Source: Methylophaga sp. (GTDB lineage Bacteria; Pseudomonadota; Gammaproteobacteria; Nitrosococcales; Methylophagaceae). Taken from it: a DNA stretch of 41,005 nt. The DNA lies in NCBI GenBank assembly GCA_002706095.1, contig PAJP01000006.1, positions 1 through 41,005 on the forward strand, in the 5' to 3' direction. Numbering within the stretch: position 1 is the first letter of the stretch; the number at the start of each line of letters is the position of its first letter. Under the pieces are notes generated by a model, which had not been told where the DNA came from, did not search any database, and saw only the letters and a list, made by a program, of their open reading frames with translations. Position numbers and translations under genes: made by a program. Positions 32,434 through 39,041 of this stretch are shown here, one piece after another.

Positions 32434-32457
32434 AAGCGCCCTCTTTGGGGGGCTTTT
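32434..32457 (+). terminator. terminator after nrdA
   Basis: AAGC-x-CCC pairs with GGG-x-GCTT around TCTTTG, followed by T4. It separates nrdA from the glutaredoxin genes and may let only part of the transcription through. Confidence 0.6.
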
Positions 32458-32487
32458 AAACAACCAACAATCAGACGGAGACTTAAC

Positions 32488-32640
32488 ATGCAATTAGACA
32501 AAGAAATCCAAAACTACACCATCAACCACTCACAAGCTCTGCAAACTTTTAATTCTATTTGGAAGACATTTGTAATCTTGGGTGCTTCACGACATATTGC
32601 GACGTATGGAAACCTAAAAATGTGTGGGGAGAATAATTAA
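32488..32640 (+). CDS. small hypothetical protein
   Basis: 50 aa from ATG 32488 (GACGGAGACTTAAC upstream). Helical, with Trp/Phe. Linked by 3 bases to the glutaredoxin gene. No motif. Confidence 0.5.
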   Translation: MQLDKEIQNYTINHSQALQTFNSIWKTFVILGASRHIATYGNLKMCGENN

Positions 32641-32643
32641 AAC

Positions 32644-32904
32644 ATGCTATTCGTTTACGGTAAACCCAACTGCCCATACTGCACACTAGCCTTAGAATAC
32701 ATTAAGAATTTGAATCTAAATCACCAATACATCGACATTTCACAAGATGATAAGGCTCTGCATTTTGTTAAACATGAAATGAACCGTAAGACTGTCCCAT
32801 TCATTGTTGATTCTTCTCTCGAAGGGACTTCATCAATCGTAGGCGGTTATGATGATCTTTTGAGGAAGTATAAATACCATGACCCTGACGAATTATTTGA
32901 TTAA
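32644..32904 (+). CDS. glutaredoxin / NrdH-like thiol reductant
   Basis: 86 aa with the active site KPNCPYCTLA near residue 10, a cis-Pro region KTVPFIVD and a C-terminal glutathione-loop-like VGGYDDLLR. The thioredoxin fold of a glutaredoxin is clear. It should regenerate the NrdA CxxC, which matches its position after nrdBA. Last gene of the rightward operon. Confidence 0.88.
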   Translation: MLFVYGKPNCPYCTLALEYIKNLNLNHQYIDISQDDKALHFVKHEMNRKTVPFIVDSSLEGTSSIVGGYDDLLRKYKYHDPDELFD

Positions 32905-32916
32905 GTAGTGAGTAAT

Positions 32917-32968
32917 AAAAAGCCCCTGTTCAAGTTCCTCTTTACAAAGGTTCCTGATAGGGGCTTTC
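32917..32968. terminator. bidirectional terminator between converging operons
   Basis: AAAGCCCCT (32919-32927) pairs with AGGGGCTTT (32959-32967), with A-run on the left and T-rich on the right, so it can stop transcription from both sides. It lies between the glutaredoxin gene and the converging late block. Confidence 0.75.
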
Positions 32969-32983
32969 TTGTTTCTATGTGTA

Positions 32984-33151
32984 TCATCCTTTCAAACGGG
33001 CTGCAAAAGCCCCTACAAGGGTTCCTAAAGCAACGATGACTTCTGCTGGTGGGTTAGTATTGGTATACGTTGTAAAGATCCACACAGCCAATACAGAAGC
33101 GCTTACAGAGATGCTTTCACTGTTATCCTTGATACGCTGTTTATATTGCAT
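32984..33151 (-). CDS. 55-aa small membrane protein at the end of the lysis block
   Basis: Begins MQYKQRIKDN and continues SISVSASVLAVWIFTT, then VIVALGTLVGAFAARLKG: one strong and one weak membrane segment with charged ends. A perfect AAAGGAGGTGGTTGGTA site, and the ATG overlaps the preceding stop (TAATG). It is a candidate holin, antiholin or pinholin-like protein; the sequence does not decide. Confidence 0.6.
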   Translation of the reverse strand: MQYKQRIKDNSESISVSASVLAVWIFTTYTNTNPPAEVIVALGTLVGAFAARLKG

Positions 33152-33570
33152 TACCAACCACCTCCTTTGATATTAAGCCTGACAGCCTTATGGAAAGCTT
33201 GCTGCATAAACCAATGACCACCATCACGCTTTATCATAAACCTTAGAAGTTCATCAGCAAATTCCTTTGAGTAATACTTGTAAAGGTCGCTGTAGATATA
33301 ATCATGTACACAGCTCGACCATCGCGCTTCCGTAATGAAAGGATGATAGACCCTGTGGAAGAACCTAGGGACACTTGAACCATCTGTCACATACAGTTTA
33401 GGAACTCTGATGATTATCGTAGAGCCATCTTCAAAAGTAACCCTTACAACATAATCCTCAACCAACATTACTTTGTCAGATTTCTTAGCAAGGTGCTTTG
33501 CAGGATAATCCCTAGGTACTGGTGTGGTAACTAAAAGTGTTAAGTCATCAACCTTGGTTATCTTCTTCAT
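33151..33570 (-). CDS. DUF1353 family protein
   Basis: 139 aa. LYVTDGSSVPRFFHRVYHPF, then SSCVHDYIYSDLYK and DELLRFMIKRDGG match the phage DUF1353 family of unknown function, often found near lysis genes. It overlaps the lipoprotein gene by 23 bases. Confidence 0.82.
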   Translation of the reverse strand: MKKITKVDDLTLLVTTPVPRDYPAKHLAKKSDKVMLVEDYVVRVTFEDGSTIIIRVPKLYVTDGSSVPRFFHRVYHPFITEARWSSCVHDYIYSDLYKYYSKEFADELLRFMIKRDGGHWFMQQAFHKAVRLNIKGGGW

Positions 33571-33820
33571 AACTATTCAACACCTCAAGAATATCTGTGC
33601 AAACACCTTCGGAGGGGTAGTCACCATAAAGGCGTTTAAGAAGCCCCCTGTAAAGTGCTTGCTGTGCAGGATCAGTAGATGCGCAATAGGTTTGTTGAAG
33701 TGTGTACACAGATTTGTACGTGTCTCCAAAGGTATAATCTTCGTCAAAAGGTGTTTGGATTGCTGTACAGGCTGTTAATGTGATTGTTAGTAGGCTGCTG
33801 AGTAATACCTTCTTAATCAT
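33548..33820 (-). CDS. predicted lipoprotein, possible outer-membrane lysis accessory
   Basis: 90 aa. Signal MIKKVLLSSLLTITLTAC with Cys18 as the lipidated residue (lipobox LTAC). Overlaps the endolysin stop by 4 bases. Position behind the endolysin is that of an Rz1-like o-spanin, but it is not Pro-rich and no inner-membrane partner with a long coiled coil lies next to it, so that role is only possible. Confidence 0.65.
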   Translation of the reverse strand: MIKKVLLSSLLTITLTACTAIQTPFDEDYTFGDTYKSVYTLQQTYCASTDPAQQALYRGLLKRLYGDYPSEGVCTDILEVLNSYEEDNQG

Positions 33821-34311
33821 AAATCACCACCAAGGAACATCTTGCGTTCTGCTTCACGTCTCCTAGTAAGACCTCTTAAAGACTTCCCACCTGCCTTATC
33901 CCATCTTAACAATTCATCAGCAGCGCCTTTATAATCACCTTGGTTAAGTTTCTTCAGGAGTGTTGAACGTGCAAATGCACCTTTACCAACATTGAATATA
34001 AAAGAAGCTAGTGCATCGTATTCATGCTGGTACAGAGGAACTTTTACACGTTGATGGATAGCTGCCGTATGTTCACTAATTTCATCCTCAAGGCGCTTTA
34101 CAGCATCCTCTTTAGTAATTGTATCACCAAGAGAAACACCTTTAACGAACCCATACCCTATTGTTGGAATCCCGACTGCATCTAAATACGCCTTTGAACG
34201 ATAACCTTCAAACTCCTTAATAATATCAACAGCAGATTGAGAGTGTGTAAGGTCTTTTACAGGTATTCGTTTATCAGGTTTCCTTTTAATCACTTCATCA
34301 AACCAATTCAT
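33817..34311 (-). CDS. endolysin, glycoside hydrolase 24 (R21/P22 lysozyme type)
   Basis: 164 aa from ATG 34311 (GGAGGTTCTTG upstream, ATGA with the preceding gene); the frame is open further but runs into that gene. Catalytic triad by spacing: Glu35 (KEFEGYR), Asp44 (YLDAVG) and Thr50 (IPTIGYG), as in P22/R21 lysozymes. No signal-arrest-release segment at the N-terminus, so it needs a holin to reach the cell wall. It cleaves peptidoglycan at the end of infection. Confidence 0.9.
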   Translation of the reverse strand: MNWFDEVIKRKPDKRIPVKDLTHSQSAVDIIKEFEGYRSKAYLDAVGIPTIGYGFVKGVSLGDTITKEDAVKRLEDEISEHTAAIHQRVKVPLYQHEYDALASFIFNVGKGAFARSTLLKKLNQGDYKGAADELLRWDKAGGKSLRGLTRRREAERKMFLGGDL

Positions 34312-34610
34312 CAAGAACCTCCATTCTGAAACAAATAAACCATCGCCATTGTTACTGAAGAACCTGCAATAAGTGCTGCAAACCACTTAACAACATCCAA
34401 TATCAATGTGTTTGTTGATTGTCTGTTCTGCATACCTCTTACTTCTTTTTCAAGGTTCTCCATCCTTGGAGAAATGTCACCAGTAAGGATTTGCAAGGTG
34501 TTATTCATCACCTCCGTATTCGTCACAAGTTTTCCTAAAGCATCACGAAGACGCCTATCCTCTTCCTCCAAAGACATTAAGCGTCTTTCTATATCACTTG
34601 TTGGTGGCAT
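34311..34610 (-). CDS. coiled-coil protein with C-terminal membrane helix, holin-associated
   Basis: 99 aa. Residues ~5-65 are charged coiled coil (DIERRLMSLEEEDRRL, MENLEKEVRGM). Residues ~72-93 (VVKWFAALIAGSSVTMAMVYL) form one membrane helix. It resembles XhlA-type haemolysin/holin-associated proteins. Coupled to the endolysin by ATGA, so a role in lysis timing is likely. Confidence 0.6.
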   Translation of the reverse strand: MPPTSDIERRLMSLEEEDRRLRDALGKLVTNTEVMNNTLQILTGDISPRMENLEKEVRGMQNRQSTNTLILDVVKWFAALIAGSSVTMAMVYLFQNGGS

Positions 34611-34628
34611 AATTGAGAATCCTTAGTC

Positions 34629-34790
34629 TTATGTTTGTTTCTTAATAAGTTTTAATAACTCACTCTCATGGAACAGTTTATCTACAACACGTACACAAGA
34701 TAACAAGACGAGTGTGTTAAACAGTGTGAAAGTCATTGTGATTAAGAAGTAGATAAGCTGCCATTCTTTAATAGTCAATGAATCAAGCAT
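34629..34790 (-). CDS. small membrane protein, holin candidate
   Basis: 53 aa from ATG 34790, which overlaps the preceding gene by 8 bases; the longer frame from 34850 lies inside that gene. MLDSLTIKEWQLIYFLITMTF and the following LFNTLVLLSCVRVVDKLF form a hydrophobic helix region with a charged C-terminus. A class III-like or small single-helix holin is plausible beside the endolysin. Confidence 0.5.
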   Translation of the reverse strand: MLDSLTIKEWQLIYFLITMTFTLFNTLVLLSCVRVVDKLFHESELLKLIKKQT

Positions 34791-35397
34791 CTTGTGTAGC
34801 CTGCACAGGCGGGTTATCGTCAGCAACAAAGTTTGAAATATCGTTGACAATAGGTTGCATTTGATCTAAAGTATTTGCAGCATCTAAAGATTCATGGACA
34901 CCTTTACACCAGCTAAAGCAACGTTGGACATGCCTTGATACTGTCTTTGCAACCGTTAATGCAGTAGCTGTATCAAAGGTTGTCCATTGTCCTGGTGTTA
35001 CTTCGAAGTCTACTGATACAAGATCAGGATCGTTATTAATGGTTGTCACAAGCTGTGCAAGACGGTTCTGGGAACCTTCGTCAGTTCTTACAAAAGTCTC
35101 AGGAGTTACCCAATACCCACCACGCTCTACAGTCTTGCGACGATCTGAAGCACGTGTTTTAAATTCTTGTCGCATGGTGGTGTAGAAGGATTCTTCGGAG
35201 AGTTCAAACATCCAATCAGCGGGTTCAAAAGTATCTTCAGCAATACCGTAGATTGTAGGAACACCTGTTGAGAATGTTGATTGAATATCGAATGTTGGGG
35301 TAACACCGTCAGGATGTTTTGGGCCATTCTTTGCAGGTTCTTGTGAAACAGGTTTATTGGTTTTCTTATCAACTAATGTGTAACGGATGTATTTCAT
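34783..35397 (-). CDS. DUF4376-type tail-fibre-associated protein
   Basis: 204 aa. The second half has the DUF4376 pattern: RASDRRKTVERGGYWV early, then GQWTTFDTATALTVAKTVSRHVQRCFSW (read in parts). Such proteins usually sit behind tail-fibre genes and are likely fibre-assembly or fibre-tip components. Acidic C-terminal tail. Here it follows an HNH endonuclease gene and the 722-aa fibre. Confidence 0.65.
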   Translation of the reverse strand: MKYIRYTLVDKKTNKPVSQEPAKNGPKHPDGVTPTFDIQSTFSTGVPTIYGIAEDTFEPADWMFELSEESFYTTMRQEFKTRASDRRKTVERGGYWVTPETFVRTDEGSQNRLAQLVTTINNDPDLVSVDFEVTPGQWTTFDTATALTVAKTVSRHVQRCFSWCKGVHESLDAANTLDQMQPIVNDISNFVADDNPPVQATQDA

Positions 35398-35421
35398 AGT
35401 GTAGATACTCCTGATTGGTTT

Positions 35422-35967
35422 TTAAATGATTTCTTTAATTTCTGACAGACGTTTTTGTTTGGCTTGCATGTAAACGTCATATGCTTCTTGTTCGGTTTCA
35501 AAACGACCTAAGTAAATCTTTTTACCGCGTATCCTAATGTTAGCCAACCACTTCCCCCGAGACTTATCATAACAAACACCTTGTAAACCTTTACGCTTAA
35601 CACTATGCATATTTGCCACATTATCACCTATACTTATGTCACGCAGGTTGTCCCAAGCGTTGTTGAAAGGGTTGCCGTCGATATGGTCAATGACACCTTT
35701 AGGGTCTTCGCCAGTAACAAGTTTGAAGATCAGTCTGCCTATTGGGTAATTTAATGCTTTCCCTTGGGATGTGAATCTTACAATCATTCTCCCCTTATGC
35801 GTAGTCCCAACGATTTTACCGGAGAGTGTATTGTTAAACCTTTTATGCGCGTTGTTCGTGTTAAAGTGTGTTCTTGGACGTTCTTTCCAAGTAAGTTGGC
35901 CTGTGTTGTCATTGTAGTCAAAGCACTCTTGTAGGAATTGCTGTTGCGGTAATGGTTTAAAGTACAT
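35422..35967 (-). mobile_element. HNH homing endonuclease with AP2 DNA-binding domain
   Basis: 181 aa, AAAGGAGTTTTAA before the ATG. The HNH core is VIDHIDGNPFNNAWDNLRD, preceded by YPIGRLIFKLVTGE. The C-terminal AP2 domain reads LQGVCYDKSRGKWLANIRI, then YLGRFETEQEAYDVY. It is a freestanding mobile gene set between the tail fibre and its associated protein. The gap 35968-36144 contains no other gene. Confidence 0.88.
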
Positions 35968-36131
35968 TTAAAACTCCTTTACTCATAAGGTGTACTTTAA
36001 AGTTTATACTGGAAACCTTACAACAGCAAGACTCAGTTCAGGGCTTCAACAATGATTAGTAGAGATGGTGCTTGCCCGGAGGCAGCGACCACCAAGGTTT
36101 AGGTTATAGGGATGGGTACTTCGTTCCAACT

Positions 36132-36145
36132 ACGCTTCGCTGCGT
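36132..36145 (-). repeat. short hairpin at the tail-fibre stop
   Basis: ACGC/GCGT with loop TTCGCT, 4-bp stem, starting at the stop codon of the fibre gene and inside the high-GC block. Confidence 0.35.
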
Positions 36146-36264
36146 TACACTTCGACCCATCTAACTGCGCGGACGTAGTACGAGTCCGACTTGAGGTACG
36201 TGCCCTGGTCGCCATTGTCGAAGCGCTGGCGCCAAGCGACCCCAGCGGAGAGCTGCGTTGAAGT
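36145..36264 (-). other. candidate diversity-generating variable region (VR)
   Basis: The last ~40 codons of the tail fibre. By hand count 72 of 120 bases are G/C (60%), against 51 of 120 (about 43%) in the adjacent upstream segment of the same gene. At least 11 solvent-type positions use NNC codons (CTC, GTC, CGC, CGC, GAC, GAC, GGC, TAC, CTC, GAC, TAC). That is what adenine-specific mutagenesis of AAC codons yields. The lectin-like fold ending in YVRAVR is typical of known DGR targets. No reverse transcriptase, Avd or template repeat is visible. Confidence 0.55.
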
Positions 36265-38313
36265 CCAGTAGTAATTAGCAACAAACGCCTCACTCGCACC
36301 AGATTGGTAGATAGCAATAGAAGTCTGTGCAGGATTACTAGAAGTATAATCACCACCAACAGGATCACTATTAGGGTTAGAACCATTACCACCAGGATTA
36401 GGCCCATAACTAGAATTTACATAGTTAGCCTGAGTAGTGGGTTTCAAATACCGATAACAAATCTCAAGTTCATCAGCACTAGGCAAATGCCAATCAGTGT
36501 AACCATTGATACTAAGATTATTGCAAAACCCCGCCGCAACACTTGTAGAAGAACCACCTGCCGCTACAATCGCTGCGGTATTACTTGCACCATCATTAGT
36601 AGAGGTTGCCCCTGGAACATCTGGATCAACAGTCCACTCCCAAGGTAATGTTGAACCGGCTTCACCACCTTGCGCTTTAGGAGCAACTACCAACGCATAA
36701 GTAGTACCACCTACAACGATATTAGCGCCTGCATAATAACCACCACCAAAAGGTTCACCAGCACTGCTTGGATCAAATACAAAGAACTGCGCTTCAGTAG
36801 TAAATGTAGAAGTACCCCATGCAGAAGCTCCTAACTGAGAACCGATATGTCTTACACGGATACGGTATTCAGTAGACTCAGCAAGTTGTCCTGAAGGAAC
36901 CGTAATAGAAGTAAGATTAGAAGTGTTGTTCATCGAAGACCATACTAAAGAATCATTCGAAGCTAAACGGATTTCCCAATCTGTTGCTTGATGGGTTTCA
37001 CTAATAGGACTTGAAAAGTTACTCGTAGTGATTGTCGGTGTTTCTCCAACATTAATCTCACCATTCGAAGGGCTTGTGATAGTAGGTGTGGCAGGCCGCT
37101 CAGCAGTCTCAAAAGAAGCTGTTTGTGACCAAGAGGATACTGTTAATGTATTGCCATAATAACGAACCCTTGCGTAGTAGGTTGTATTAGGTTGTAAATC
37201 AGCATCTACAGACCACTGTAAAAGATTAGTCGTGTCATTTAAAGACTCTGCAATAACATTACTAAACGTGATGTCAGTAGCTACTTGCCAATCAGTTGCA
37301 GTGTGTGTGTCAAAGCCTGCTGGTGTGGTTGTGAAGTTCGAAGATTCTAACGTGATATTTGTAGGCATATTAGTAGCACCATTTACAGGGAATATAATAG
37401 ATGGACGGTTAATTCGAGAAGACCCGATAGCAAGTTCGAAGTCATAAGCAACACCCCCTTTAGTGACTGTTAAAATGACCCCGCCAGTAGCACCTGCATC
37501 AATATCTACAGAAATTAGATCATCCGTGATAGAGACATTCCCAGTACCACCATTATCAAACTCAATAGAAACTTCATAAGTATCGAAAGATGAGAAGTTA
37601 GTGATTTGATAATTCTCAGAAGAACCTGCTGTAATCACAGGATTGCCTGATAAAGCTACACCAGCAGTTGTTGATTTAATATCATCAGCTACGGATTTTA
37701 ACTGGCGAGGGCTGATGAAACGATCATCACCAGTACCATTATCAATGTCTGATTGACGTGCTTTACGCACAGCGCCTTTATCAGATTCCGTAGCATCTGG
37801 TAACGTACCACTTGAAAGAACACCACCTGTTATCCAAGAGGCATTAATATTCTCAACAAGCTGTCGAATCTGCGAAGGGTCTGCAAAGATAGAACCAGGA
37901 GTACCTTGGTCAATATCTTGTTGAGCAGCTTTACGAACAACACCTGTAGATTCTTCTGTGGCAAGTTCTTTTAGAGCATCGAATGAGAAGGGTTGTTCCC
38001 ATACGTTTGCAGTATCGTACTTAGGATTGACACCTGTATGTGTCTCAGTTGCACGGTAAACCTCACCATCTTCATCTTGTACATAAGATTGGTTAGCTTG
38101 GTATTCAGTGTTTGCATCCCATTCAGGGATACCCATTTGGATGATATGTGCAAGCGCACGGTCATTACGGTTTTGAAGCCAGTTTTCAAATTGGAAAGGG
38201 GGGATTTCAGCAACCCACCCTTGGAGTTTCTTTGAATTAGAGGGTTCTACAGCTTCCCCACCTGCTGCCCAAATTGTATTCGTAAGGTTTAAGGGTTTTT
38301 CAATCTTAGTCAT
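36145..38313 (-). CDS. tail fibre with FnIII-like repeats and C-terminal C-type-lectin-like (DUF1566) domain
   Basis: 722 aa. Residues ~1-110 are an attachment-type N-terminus (IWAAGGEAVEPSNSKKLQGW, GIPEWDANTEYQ). Two short repeats GVVRKAAQQDIDQGTPG / GAVRKARQSDIDNGTGD follow (~140-210). Two fibronectin/Ig-like repeats (RPSIIFPVNGATNMP and PATPTITSPSNGEIN) lie at ~310-510. The C-terminal DUF1566 domain contains GYTDWHLPSADELEI and ends YYWTSTQ...YVRAVRWVEV. It should bind the host receptor. The last 40 codons differ in base composition and codon use; see the separate entry. Confidence 0.85.
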   Translation of the reverse strand: MTKIEKPLNLTNTIWAAGGEAVEPSNSKKLQGWVAEIPPFQFENWLQNRNDRALAHIIQMGIPEWDANTEYQANQSYVQDEDGEVYRATETHTGVNPKYDTANVWEQPFSFDALKELATEESTGVVRKAAQQDIDQGTPGSIFADPSQIRQLVENINASWITGGVLSSGTLPDATESDKGAVRKARQSDIDNGTGDDRFISPRQLKSVADDIKSTTAGVALSGNPVITAGSSENYQITNFSSFDTYEVSIEFDNGGTGNVSITDDLISVDIDAGATGGVILTVTKGGVAYDFELAIGSSRINRPSIIFPVNGATNMPTNITLESSNFTTTPAGFDTHTATDWQVATDITFSNVIAESLNDTTNLLQWSVDADLQPNTTYYARVRYYGNTLTVSSWSQTASFETAERPATPTITSPSNGEINVGETPTITTSNFSSPISETHQATDWEIRLASNDSLVWSSMNNTSNLTSITVPSGQLAESTEYRIRVRHIGSQLGASAWGTSTFTTEAQFFVFDPSSAGEPFGGGYYAGANIVVGGTTYALVVAPKAQGGEAGSTLPWEWTVDPDVPGATSTNDGASNTAAIVAAGGSSTSVAAGFCNNLSINGYTDWHLPSADELEICYRYLKPTTQANYVNSSYGPNPGGNGSNPNSDPVGGDYTSSNPAQTSIAIYQSGASEAFVANYYWTSTQLSAGVAWRQRFDNGDQGTYLKSDSYYVRAVRWVEV

Positions 38314-38337
38314 GTTAAATCACCTTTAAAAAAATGT

Positions 38338-38484
38338 TTATGCGAAGTCACCTGTTAAGGTTATGTTTACTATTTGTGTTTGATTAGGGTATGCGAAGTC
38401 TCTTAGGCTTGGTTCCTTTTCCCAGTCAGTGAGCTTTGGGGGCATGGCTGCATTAAAAGTAGGAATTTCATTATCGTCATTCAT
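38338..38484 (-). CDS. small 48-aa hypothetical protein
   Basis: Encodes MNDDNEIPTFNAAMPPKLTD and 28 more residues ending LTGDFA. It lies between the coiled-coil gene and the tail fibre, 15 bases after the former. The Shine-Dalgarno is weak. It reads as a conserved-looking soluble peptide and could be a fibre linker. Confidence 0.45.
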   Translation of the reverse strand: MNDDNEIPTFNAAMPPKLTDWEKEPSLRDFAYPNQTQIVNITLTGDFA

Positions 38485-38498
38485 ATATGCTACTCATA

Positions 38499-38831
38499 TT
38501 ATTTGGTGACAAATGCGATGACATGTTCACGCACTGTATAGAGTAATCCTAGGATACCAGTTAAAGCCACCCATACCCACCTACCTAAAATTCCTGCCCC
38601 AATTATCTTCTGTTTTACTGATCGGAACTCATTAATTGTAGGCTGTGTTGTAGCAAAGCTGCCTTCTAATCTCTCCAATCTAGAATCAATAGAACGAATA
38701 GATTCAAAGGCTTCCCTTAAATGTTCTCGTGCTTCTTTGGAATCACGTTGACTATTTTCCATGTTCATAAGAATCATTTTATTGCGTTCATCTAGTCTTG
38801 CCAGTTGCACCTCTAATGACTCATTAGACAT
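38499..38831 (-). CDS. coiled-coil protein with C-terminal membrane helix
   Basis: 110 aa, same architecture as the 34311-34610 product: coiled coil at ~5-60 (EVQLARLDERNKM, SIRSIDSRLERLEGS), then one membrane helix at ~78-98 (GRWVWVALTGILGLLY). No clear sequence match between the two, so the likeness is architectural. Possibly holin-associated or tail-membrane contact protein. Confidence 0.55.
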   Translation of the reverse strand: MSNESLEVQLARLDERNKMILMNMENSQRDSKEAREHLREAFESIRSIDSRLERLEGSFATTQPTINEFRSVKQKIIGAGILGRWVWVALTGILGLLYTVREHVIAFVTK

Positions 38832-38910
38832 AATATTAATCCAATATAACTATTAGTAAGTTTGATCTAAAGAGTAGTATATATTAGAGAGTATCAAGTG
38901 ACAGCTATAA

Positions 38911-38940
38911 TTAAAAACTCACCCCAGAGTGTGGGGTGAG
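38911..38940 (-). terminator. rho-independent terminator downstream of the tailspike
   Basis: Minus strand CTCACCCCA / TGGGGTGAG, 9-bp stem with 5-base loop, followed by T5AA. It lies about 100 bases past the tailspike stop. Confidence 0.8.
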
Positions 38941-38971
38941 TGTGGCGTCAAGACGACATGGGTAGATCGGA

Positions 38972-38998
38972 CTAGAGGGCGTTAATATCTGTTGCCAT
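38972..38998 (-). pseudogene. possible truncated gene start (8 codons)
   Basis: A perfect AGGAGG site precedes ATG and the peptide MATDINAL, then TAG; a second stop follows 7 codons later. It lies between tailspike stop and terminator and shares the tailspike's higher GC. It looks like the remaining start of a gene lost at a recombination border. The rest of 38832-39041 holds only the terminator. Confidence 0.35.
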
Positions 38999-39041
38999 TA
39001 GGAAGCCTCCTGGCTTGCTGTATAACGCTTGTTCGTGAGGG

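Noticed and set aside
36304-37447. Several plus-strand ORFs antisense to the tail fibre
   Set aside because: They are low-complexity Ile/Thr/Arg-rich frames opposite a clear coding region and have no ribosome sites.
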